DNA of 16,996 nucleotides from Brevibacillus sp. (GTDB lineage: Bacteria > Bacillota > Bacilli > Brevibacillales > Brevibacillaceae): NCBI GenBank assembly GCA_029240815.1, contig JARDZO010000103.1, positions 1 to 16,996 on the forward strand, in the 5' to 3' direction. Below, piece by piece: positions 1 through 5,970 of the stretch; position 1 is the stretch's first letter; the number at the start of each line of letters is the position of its first letter. The position numbers were made by a program, and so were the translations under genes. The notes beneath the pieces are model-generated. The model saw nothing but the letters and a program-made list of their open reading frames with translations. It was not told the DNA's origin and did not search any database.

Positions 1-80
1 GCGCGGTCGCGCTTCAATTGGCCGCTTCCGGTTTTTTTGAAACGTTTCGCAGCAGCCTTGTTGGTTTTCATTTTAGGCAT
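1..80 (-). CDS. rpmI: 50S ribosomal protein L35, partial (N-terminal 26 residues)
   Basis: The minus strand from an ATG at 80-78 reads [20 protein letters not shown], followed by QLKRDR, and then runs off the left edge. This is the highly conserved start of bacterial L35, a small basic protein of the large ribosomal subunit. An AGGAGG ribosome-binding site lies at 95-90, nine bases before the start. It follows infC by about 30 bases, the usual infC-rpmI-rplT order, so it is probably co-transcribed with infC and subject to the same L20-type control. Only the first 26 codons are visible. Confidence 0.95.
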
Positions 81-110
81 CTGAAAAATCCTCCTGTCTA
101 AACTACTATC

Positions 111-629
111 TTACTTTTCCGCTTTCGGAGCCAGAATCATGATCATGCTGCGCCCTTCGATCTTCGGTCTGCGCTCAGGCGCAGCGAGATCTTCACACTG
201 GGCAGCTACACGTTCCATAACTGCAAGTCCGATTTCGGAGTGGGTGATTTCACGTCCACGGAAACGGATCGTACACTTCACCTTGTGTTGATCCTCCAAG
301 AACTTACGGACGTTGCGAAGCTTTGTTTGGAAATCGTGTTCCTCAATGTTGGAAGAGAAACGCACTTCTTTGAGCTCGATGATCTTCTGGTTTTTGCGTG
401 CTTCTTTTTCCTTTTTCGCCTGCTCGTACTTGAACTTTCCATAGTCCATGATACGGCATACAGGCGGCTTGGCTGTAGGAGCAACATTTACCAGATCCAA
501 TTCAGCTTCCTGGGCGATGCGCAAAGCTTCCCTAAAGGCTACGACTCCCAATTGGCTCCCGTCAGCACCGATTAATCGGACTTCACGGGCACGGATCGCT
601 TCGTTAATCAACATTTGATCCTTGCTAAT
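111..629 (-). CDS. infC: Translation initiation factor IF-3
   Basis: IF-3 binds the 30S subunit, prevents premature 50S joining and proofreads start-codon selection. The protein shows the family's hallmarks: [14 protein letters not shown] near the N-terminus, [18 protein letters not shown] in the N-domain, a lysine-rich linker ([11 protein letters not shown]), and the C-domain signature [13 protein letters not shown] place the start at an ATT codon (629-627, giving [10 protein letters not shown]) and not at the in-frame ATG at 701. The ATT gives 172 residues, normal for IF-3, and a G-rich GGGGGTGG lies five bases upstream. The ATG at 701 would place coding sequence across the leader terminator. 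AUU starts are a known hallmark of infC (autocontrol in E. coli). A GTG nine bases upstream of the ATT is a weaker alternative. It is followed by rpmI. Confidence 0.95.
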   Translation of the reverse strand: MSKDQMLINEAIRAREVRLIGADGSQLGVVAFREALRIAQEAELDLVNVAPTAKPPVCRIMDYGKFKYEQAKKEKEARKNQKIIELKEVRFSSNIEEHDFQTKLRNVRKFLEDQHKVKCTIRFRGREITHSEIGLAVMERVAAQCEDLAAPERRPKIEGRSMIMILAPKAEK

Positions 630-660
630 ACTTGCCACCCCCGTCAATTTCGAGAAGGAA

Positions 661-694
661 CAAAAATGTGCGAACGCATTTTGCGCCCGCACAT
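661..694 (-). terminator. Intrinsic terminator (attenuator) in the infC leader
   Basis: On the minus strand ATGTGCGGGCGC pairs with GCGTTCGCACAT around an AAAAT loop (694-666). This is a 12-bp stem with two G-U pairs, followed immediately by TTTTT. It sits about 35 bases before the infC start, so it cannot end infC itself. It is best read as the conditional terminator of the leader. Confidence 0.8.
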
Positions 695-835
695 ATCTCA
701 CCTAGCAAATTCATCAGATCCAAGGATCTTTGCGTAAGAGTTACCTGTCAACAGTCATGAATGACGTCGACCCAGGTGAGAAGCTGGGCGCCTCTGCTTG
801 TTCTCGAAGTATGAAGTGTTTCGTGTTTCTACACG
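661..835 (-). promoter_or_regulatory. Probable L20-type ribosomal-protein leader with attenuator upstream of infC
   Basis: The untranslated stretch between the promoter and infC carries two hairpins and a long-range complementarity. An upstream hairpin (CCCAG/CTGGG) holds UCUCACCU in and beside its loop (781-774). This octamer is perfectly complementary to AGGUGAGA at 703-696, directly before the terminator hairpin. In Bacillus, infC-rpmI-rplT is known to be controlled by L20 binding to a leader of this kind (the Rfam L20 leader). Assignment here rests on position, the terminator and this pairing, not on a covariance-model hit. Confidence 0.7.
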
Positions 836-841
836 CCCTTT

Positions 842-870
842 ATGATACAGGGTGCACATCCCTTTGTCAA
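842..870 (-). promoter_or_regulatory. Sigma-A promoter for infC-rpmI
   Basis: A perfect -35 TTGACA (870-865), a 17-base spacer and a -10 TATCAT (847-842) face infC. The -35 box begins only about 20 bases after the moaA stop and no terminator separates them, so some read-through from the moeA-moaA unit into the infC leader is possible. Confidence 0.85.
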
Positions 871-889
871 GGCCTTCTCAAGCTTTCTG

Positions 890-1909
890 TTATCCTCCGA
901 TATGGGACATTTCCACCTTGGAGCGCGTGTTTAAACCTGGCGTATCATTCAGCCGGACTTCGGAATAGCGTTCGTCGCGCTTTTCCCAGATCGTCCGGAC
1001 CAGCTCGCGGATCTCGTCATCGGTCTTTCCCTCGCGCAAAGGCTCTCGCAGATCACTGCCAGAGGAGGCGAACAGACAGTTGTACAGCTTTCCCTCTGCA
1101 GACAAACGTGCTCGTGTGCAGGTGGAACAAAAAGCCTGGGTCACCGACGAAATCAAGCCGATTTCCTGATCCGTTCCCACGTACCGATAACGCGAGGCTA
1201 CTTCTCCGTAATAATTGGGATCGATCGGCTCCAAGGGCATCTCCTCGTGAATGATGCGCACGATTTCACTGGAAGGAACGACCTGATCCAGCTTCCATCC
1301 GTTACTGTTCCCCACATCCATGAATTCGATGAAGCGCAGGGTGTGCTTCTGTTCAAGGAAATACCGAGCCATCGGCAAAATATCCTCATCGTTGACACCA
1401 CGCTGCACGACCATGTTCATTTTCACGGAAAGTCCCGCCTCGGCAGCGACTTCAATCCCCTTTAACACGTCAGACACGTGGTAGCCTCTCCCGTTCATTC
1501 GCCCAAACCGCTCATCATCCAGGCTATCCAGGCTGACCGTTACCCGATCCAGTCCTGCCTCCTTCAATGCTCTTGCATGACGGGTGAGAAGCGAGCCGTT
1601 GGTCGTCATGGCGATATCCTGGACGCCCTCCACTTGCCTGATCATTCTAATTAATGCAGGCAAATCCTTCCGCATCAAAGGCTCTCCGCCTGTAATCCGG
1701 ATTTTCCCTACTCCAAGCGACGTGAAGATCGTCGTCAATCGCGTAATTTCTTCAAATGACAGCAGCTTGTGCTGAGGAAGGAACTCAAAGTCTGGGCCGA
1801 AAATTTCGGCGGGCATACAGTACTGGCAACGAAAATTGCATTTGTCTGTCACGGAAATACGCAGATCTCGGAGAGGGCGATTTCGTGTATCAAGTACTTG
1901 CTCTGGCAC
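890..1909 (-). CDS. moaA: GTP 3',8-cyclase MoaA (radical SAM)
   Basis: MoaA is the cytosolic radical-SAM enzyme that, with MoaC, converts GTP to cyclic pyranopterin monophosphate, the first step of molybdenum/tungsten cofactor synthesis. The N-terminal cluster motif CNFRCQYC gives C24, C28 and C31. GGEP at 74-77 is the SAM-contacting motif. A second [4Fe-4S] site is formed by C261, C264 and C278 (CSTC, then C after 13 residues). The chain ends in the conserved Gly-Gly that is important in MoaA. The length of 339 residues is normal. The start is a GTG (1909-1907) with AAGGAG 11 bases upstream. It is the last gene of the minus-strand unit moeA, moeA-PBP, moaA, 53 bases after the fusion gene. 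No moaC is present in the window, so its partner must be encoded elsewhere. Confidence 0.96.
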   Translation of the reverse strand: MPEQVLDTRNRPLRDLRISVTDKCNFRCQYCMPAEIFGPDFEFLPQHKLLSFEEITRLTTIFTSLGVGKIRITGGEPLMRKDLPALIRMIRQVEGVQDIAMTTNGSLLTRHARALKEAGLDRVTVSLDSLDDERFGRMNGRGYHVSDVLKGIEVAAEAGLSVKMNMVVQRGVNDEDILPMARYFLEQKHTLRFIEFMDVGNSNGWKLDQVVPSSEIVRIIHEEMPLEPIDPNYYGEVASRYRYVGTDQEIGLISSVTQAFCSTCTRARLSAEGKLYNCLFASSGSDLREPLREGKTDDEIRELVRTIWEKRDERYSEVRLNDTPGLNTRSKVEMSHIGG

Positions 1910-1962
1910 TGGTGATCACTCTCCTTATCTTTGATAGGCATGCCATCCGTCGTTCTTCTATG

Positions 1963-3888
1963 TCAATCTCCGGTTTTTGATGCACACGTAGAATATATGA
2001 TCTTTCCTGAATCGCGGCAGCTGTATCCACCCAAGGCTTCCATTTCTGCAGCGAATTCGCCCGAACGTATACAGGCAAGCAGCTCTTGACCTTGGGTGCT
2101 GCTATAAAACGCTTCGCTCATTAACAGGTCATATCGCTCTTCCGATACAGGGATAAAGTCCAGGTTCATCGCTGCTGCCGCTGAATAAATGCCTAGACCA
2201 GCGTCTGCCGTTCCTCCGGCTACTGCCGCTGCGACACTCAGATGAGATACCGCCTCTCGAGAATAGCCGTAGATATTCTCTCTGTCTACCGCTTCTTGTT
2301 TGAGCAAGTAGTCAAATAGCAGCCTCGTCCCTGCTCCCCGTTGACGGTTCATGTAAGTGATCCCTGGTTTCACCAGATCGCGGACGGATGATATTCCAAG
2401 TGGGTTGCCCTTCTTCACGAACCAGCCCTGCTGGCGATAAACCAGCTGGACCAATACGACTTCACGATCTTGCAAATATTTTTCAATAAAGGTCTGATTA
2501 TACGTACCTGTTTCTTCATCAAACAGATGGACACCAGCGATATGTGCTTCCCCTTTTTGGATGGCCAAGATGCCACCTATGCTGCCCACGTGGGACGAAA
2601 CGAGGAAGCGTCCTGGATTGTTCCTGCGTATGAGGGAGTGCAGCACGTCCATAGATAGGTCGTGGCTACCGGTGGACACGATCGTATTTTGGATTTGCTC
2701 CAGAGGACGATACAGCTCCACTTCTACCACTTCTCCCTGCTCGTACCCGAGGTCTCCAGGAGGTATACGCAATAATCCGTCTGCTCGTACCATAGACATC
2801 GTGACTCCTGCGGAGCGAGTCAGGGGATTGGCGATGTATTGACCATCTATGCATCCAATGGTGACACGGATGAAATCTTCTGCCCCCATGACGGATACGA
2901 TGCGCCGCCCGACGGTTGCTTTAATCCGCTGCCGCTGCGGCTCTAACAAACCATAATAATGGGAGACGAGCGAACGGGCAAACCATTCCAGATTCAAATA
3001 GGCAGAGACGGGGTAGCCTGGCAATCCTATCACTGGTTTTTCATCAATGACACCTACGACGACCGGTTTACCCGGGCGGGTCGCAACCCCATGCGTCAAA
3101 ACTTCCCCCAGCTCTTCTACTACATGGACGGTGAAATCCTCTCGCCCTGCAGATGATCCTGCATTTAAGAGTACCATATCCGCGTCTTGGACAGCTGCTT
3201 TTACTGCAGTTTTGATCAATTGGTAGTCGTCTTTCACAATGCCGTGATAGACAGGCTCCGCCCCCCACTCCTGCAAGTAAGCGGCGAACACCGTTCCATT
3301 AAACTCGATGATTTCACCCTCAGCCACATTCTCTGACGGCTCAATCAGTTCTGTACCCGTCGGAATAATCGCAACACGAGGCTTGCGCAGAACCGGTACC
3401 GTGACATTTCCCCCAGCCAACAAGGCACCCAAGTCTACCGGGCGCAATATATGCCGATCCGGAACGATTACCTCCCCAATCACGACATCCTCGCCGATCG
3501 GTCGGATATGCTGCCAGGGGGCGACTGCCTCTAGAATCTCGACCGTCTCTTCATCGATTTGATGAATGTGCTCGATCATGATCACGGCGTCGAATCCATC
3601 GGGTATGGGATCCCCTGTATCTACCTCTATATAATCCACCTGAACCTTCAATCTTACCGGATGCTGTTCATCAGCACCGTACGTTTTTTCTGCCTTAACA
3701 GCGATGCCATCCATGGCGGAAGCGTGAAAGTTCGGCATCGATACTTTCGCGTATATAGGCTGCGCTGTGACCCTTCCCAGTGCTTCCCGTGTCAGGATGA
3801 GGTCCACCTGCGGCTTAAAAAGTATCCGGTTCGCGATCTGCTGCTGCGCTTCTTTCAGCGGCGTATCTTCTAAGTAGATTTTGCGCAT
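1963..3888 (-). CDS. MoeA molybdenum/tungsten insertase fused to a C-terminal PBP-like ligand-binding domain
   Basis: This is a two-part protein of 641 residues. Residues 1 to about 395 are a complete MoeA, the enzyme that inserts molybdate or tungstate into adenylylated molybdopterin. Visible motifs are SAMDGIAV with D60, the 91-106 segment TGDPIPDGFDAVIMIE, AGSSAGREDFT with D251, RPGKPV, and GLPGYPVSAY. Residues about 403-636 form a periplasmic-binding-protein-like domain (SHDL at 408-411, NRQRGAGTR at 514-522, EERYDL at 583-588, GGY at 620-622). There is no signal peptide, so this is a cytosolic ligand domain. The same domain is found in the regulator at 8020-8946. MoeA-PBP fusions are known in Firmicutes and archaea, but their ligand is not firmly established. 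The ATG has AGGAGG a few bases upstream. It lies 60 bases after the stand-alone moeA and 53 before moaA. Its role in metal selectivity is inference. Confidence 0.93.
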   Translation of the reverse strand: MRKIYLEDTPLKEAQQQIANRILFKPQVDLILTREALGRVTAQPIYAKVSMPNFHASAMDGIAVKAEKTYGADEQHPVRLKVQVDYIEVDTGDPIPDGFDAVIMIEHIHQIDEETVEILEAVAPWQHIRPIGEDVVIGEVIVPDRHILRPVDLGALLAGGNVTVPVLRKPRVAIIPTGTELIEPSENVAEGEIIEFNGTVFAAYLQEWGAEPVYHGIVKDDYQLIKTAVKAAVQDADMVLLNAGSSAGREDFTVHVVEELGEVLTHGVATRPGKPVVVGVIDEKPVIGLPGYPVSAYLNLEWFARSLVSHYYGLLEPQRQRIKATVGRRIVSVMGAEDFIRVTIGCIDGQYIANPLTRSAGVTMSMVRADGLLRIPPGDLGYEQGEVVEVELYRPLEQIQNTIVSTGSHDLSMDVLHSLIRRNNPGRFLVSSHVGSIGGILAIQKGEAHIAGVHLFDEETGTYNQTFIEKYLQDREVVLVQLVYRQQGWFVKKGNPLGISSVRDLVKPGITYMNRQRGAGTRLLFDYLLKQEAVDRENIYGYSREAVSHLSVAAAVAGGTADAGLGIYSAAAAMNLDFIPVSEERYDLLMSEAFYSSTQGQELLACIRSGEFAAEMEALGGYSCRDSGKIIYSTCASKTGD

Positions 3889-3948
3889 CGTACTCCTCCT
3901 GCCATTGCTTCGTCGTTCTTTCTATCTGGCGTCTCTTTATAAACAAAC

Positions 3949-5181
3949 TCATTGAAATAGGTGCACATGTACGATTTCGCCTTCCAGGATCCCCTCTTTG
4001 TTAGCAGAGATCTCAACCATGCCATCGCTTTTGACCAAGGTCGATATTAATCCGGATTTGCCAAAGACGGGAGATGCCCACAATCCGTCCTCTCGCTCCT
4101 CCAGCTTAACACGGATGTAGTCCGAGCGTCCCACTGCAGACGCAATGTTGCGAGAAATCCGCGCAATAATCCGCTGATCGTAATCCACTAGCCTTTGCCC
4201 CTGCAGCCTTTTAATCAAGGGTGCGACAAACAAGTGGAAAATGATCAGCGCAGAGGCCGGATGGCCCGGCAGTCCCATGACAGGCTTTTCCCCTGCCTTG
4301 GCCAGAATCGTCGGCTTTCCGGGCTTGATCGAAACACCGTGGACCAAGACACCTGGCTCCCCTAAAGACTGTATAACCTGTTCGGTATAATCGCGAGTCC
4401 CTACTGAACTGCCGCCAGACAAGAGCAGCAAATCGGATTGCTGAAACAATTCCTTTGCTTTCTCTACAAACAGCTGGTAGTCATCCGGTACGATGCCCCC
4501 GTCAATGACCTCAGCACCACATTGTCTCGCTACCGCAGCGACAGTGATGCTGTTGATGTCGCGAATTTCTCCCGGCGCCAGCTCTTTTTTATCTGCCGGT
4601 ACAATTTCATCTCCTGTAGACAAAATCGCAACAATCGGTCGCGGGTAAACACGGACTCGAGTCTTTCCAATTGCAGAAAGGACTCCCAAATCCTGCGGGC
4701 GAAGCCGCTGACCCGCCGCAATGACAAGCTCACCTATTTCCACATCGTCTCCGGCGCGGATGATGTTCTCACCAGGCGCTACCTGTCGATAGACGTTGAG
4801 CAAGTCCCCCACTTCTTCCACGTGCTCGATCATCACGACACTGTCCGCACCATCCGGTACCATCCCGCCTGTCGGAATCGACTGAGCCTGTCCTTCCTTT
4901 ACACTCGTCCATGCTCCCCTGCCCATTTCAATCTTGCCCGTCACATCGAGAAAGGCAGGCAACGAGTCTGATGCCCCAAATGTATCGCGTGCTCGGACGG
5001 CGAATCCATCTACGGTCGACCGGGCAAAGTGAGGGACCTGTTCACCAGAAATGACATCTTCGGCCAGGACCATATCCAGAGCATCTATCAACGACACCTC
5101 GATGGGAGGTCTATTTGGCTGAAATTCACCTGCAATCACATCCAACGTTTCCGTAACTGTTTTCACATTGAAGAATTTCAT
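3949..5181 (-). CDS. moeA: Molybdopterin molybdenumtransferase MoeA (stand-alone paralog)
   Basis: MoeA inserts molybdate or tungstate into adenylylated molybdopterin in the cytosol. The 410-residue protein has the full MoeA set: STVDGFAV with D58, PTGGMVPDGADSVVMIEH at 103-120, the STGDEIV segment, IRDINS at 206-211, GGSSVGTRDYT with D264, KPGKPT, and GLPGHPASAL at 303-312, then the C-terminal beta-barrel domain. I chose the ATG at 5181-5179 over the upstream in-frame ATG at 5193. GGAGG (5191-5187) lies five bases before 5181 and would itself be coding if 5193 were used. It is the first gene of the minus-strand unit and is divergent from moaD. Having two MoeA proteins side by side resembles other tungsten users, where paralogs are thought to separate Mo from W. 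Which copy handles which metal cannot be read from the sequence. Confidence 0.95.
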   Translation of the reverse strand: MKFFNVKTVTETLDVIAGEFQPNRPPIEVSLIDALDMVLAEDVISGEQVPHFARSTVDGFAVRARDTFGASDSLPAFLDVTGKIEMGRGAWTSVKEGQAQSIPTGGMVPDGADSVVMIEHVEEVGDLLNVYRQVAPGENIIRAGDDVEIGELVIAAGQRLRPQDLGVLSAIGKTRVRVYPRPIVAILSTGDEIVPADKKELAPGEIRDINSITVAAVARQCGAEVIDGGIVPDDYQLFVEKAKELFQQSDLLLLSGGSSVGTRDYTEQVIQSLGEPGVLVHGVSIKPGKPTILAKAGEKPVMGLPGHPASALIIFHLFVAPLIKRLQGQRLVDYDQRIIARISRNIASAVGRSDYIRVKLEEREDGLWASPVFGKSGLISTLVKSDGMVEISANKEGILEGEIVHVHLFQ

Positions 5182-5235
5182 GGTTGCCTCCATTATCTAC
5201 AACGTTTAGCTTGGTCGTTAAATCTATTATTAGAA

Positions 5236-5276
5236 ATCTTGGCTTTGCCAAGCCTAGGCGCAGCAAAGCCTTAGAT
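5236..5276 (-). promoter_or_regulatory. Hairpin with competing folds in the moeA 5' leader
   Basis: In the expected 5' untranslated region of moeA, GGCTTTGC (5270-5263) pairs perfectly with GCAAAGCC (5248-5241), and the stem can extend through a small internal loop by AUCU/AGAU. An alternative compact hairpin CTTGGC-AAA-GCCAAG (5252-5238) uses the same downstream bases, so the two folds exclude each other. There is no T-tract after either one. It is too short for a known Moco riboswitch, and no function can be assigned. Confidence 0.4.
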
Positions 5277-5279
5277 GCG

Positions 5280-5325
5280 CTTATACTATCAACCTTAGAT
5301 TTTTTATCCTTACCGATAGTATAAT
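5280..5325. promoter_or_regulatory. Divergent promoter pair within a 10-bp inverted repeat (moeA unit / moaD unit)
   Basis: The plus strand has TATAAT at 5320-5325, about 26 bases before the moaD ATG. The minus strand has TATAAG at 5285-5280, facing moeA. Both are embedded in identical sequence GATAGTATAA, placed as an inverted repeat (5281-5290 and 5315-5324, 24 bases between arms). Neither has a convincing -35 box, which hints at activator dependence or at a symmetrical operator over both -10 elements. The promoter calls are from sequence resemblance only. Confidence 0.5.
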
Positions 5326-5351
5326 AAAGAGAAAAAGGAGAATATTCAAAT

Positions 5352-5627
5352 ATGAGAGTGAAAGTATTTGCCAACTTTCGTGAGATCTGCCAGGCCAAAT
5401 CGGTGGAAGTGCCCATGGACAGCGGCGATCGGGTCATTGATATTCTCGAAGCCTTGATTCGGATGTATCCTGCTTTGGATGAAGAGATCTTTACACCGGA
5501 GCGAACATTCAAACCGTTTGTACATGTATTCATCAATGGGCGCAATGTCATTCATGCAAATGGACTGGAGACCCGCGTGCTGGAAGATGACCAGTTTGCG
5601 CTGTTCCCGCCGGTGGCAGGAGGATAA
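5352..5627 (+). CDS. moaD: MoaD-type molybdopterin synthase sulfur-carrier subunit
   Basis: MoaD is a ubiquitin-fold protein. Its C-terminal Gly-Gly is adenylylated by MoeB and converted to a thiocarboxylate that donates sulfur to the pyranopterin dithiolene. This 91-residue protein has the fold's opening strand MRVKVFANF, a central VFINGRNV, and the diagnostic end FPPVAGG. It is about 10 residues longer than E. coli MoaD, like archaeal-type MoaD proteins. AAGGAG lies 11 bases before the ATG, a slightly long gap. The two terminal Gly codons plus the stop (GGAGGATAA) also form the Shine-Dalgarno site of the next gene. Its likely partner MoeB is in the window (11297-12328). The other synthase subunit, MoaE, is not. 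Confidence 0.93.
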   Translation: MRVKVFANFREICQAKSVEVPMDSGDRVIDILEALIRMYPALDEEIFTPERTFKPFVHVFINGRNVIHANGLETRVLEDDQFALFPPVAGG

Positions 5628-5628
5628 G

Positions 5629-5901
5629 ATGATCGAGCAAACCATGGAGCTGCGCGGGATTCCACTATCCCATCTCGCAACCTACCTAATCGAGTGCGGG
5701 GGCGTAGCAAAATCAGAGGCACTCCCGATCCTGGTAGTAGGTGATCACTGGCAGGCAGAGATATTGCGGGAGGAAAGGGTGACCATTACCTCCCGCTTTC
5801 ATGTCAACGCCGTCTTTATCCATTTTTCTGCTACCGATGAAAGAAGCTTCGAGCGTCTTATGAATCAGTTTCGGATAAAGGTCATGAGAGTCGGCGGATA
5901 G
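5629..5901 (+). CDS. Unrecognised 90-residue protein coupled to moaD, ending in Gly-Gly
   Basis: I do not recognise this family with certainty. The ATG at 5629 is one base after the moaD stop, and its AGGAGG site (5618-5623) lies inside the last codons of moaD, so translation of the two is almost certainly coupled. The protein begins MIEQTMELRGIPLSHLATYL, has alternating hydrophobic segments (LPILVVGDHW, VNAVFIHFSA), no signal peptide, no membrane span and a single Cys (residue 23). It ends FRIKVMRVGG, a Gly-Gly tail like that of MoaD/ThiS sulfur carriers, though the preceding residues are unlike the MoaD end. From memory, a Thermus MoaD-related protein carries an extra C-terminal domain of unknown function, and this could be a split counterpart. 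Convergent with the AOR gene. A role in pterin sulfuration or AOR maturation is a guess from context. Confidence 0.8.
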   Translation: MIEQTMELRGIPLSHLATYLIECGGVAKSEALPILVVGDHWQAEILREERVTITSRFHVNAVFIHFSATDERSFERLMNQFRIKVMRVGG

Positions 5902-5925
5902 CTCTCTGATCAAAAAAGGTGTAAA

Positions 5926-5956
5926 AAAAAGGTGGAAGCAAGTTTCCACCTTTTTC
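5926..5956. terminator. Bidirectional terminator between the moaD unit and aor
   Basis: AAAAAGGTGGAA (5926-5937) and TTCCACCTTTTT (5944-5955) form a perfect 12-bp stem around a six-base loop. The A and T tracts on the two sides let it act on both strands. It sits between two converging genes that end at 5901 and 5971. Confidence 0.9.
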
Positions 5957-5970
5957 GCTTGCTGTAAGAT

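Noticed and set aside
630..701. An infC start at the ATG at 701
   Set aside because: It would add 24 residues foreign to IF-3 and translate across the attenuator hairpin. The AUU at 629 fits the family.
730..1254. A 174-codon plus-strand frame over the infC leader and the end of moaA
   Set aside because: It is antisense to moaA and the leader, with no ribosome-binding site and no recognisable motifs.
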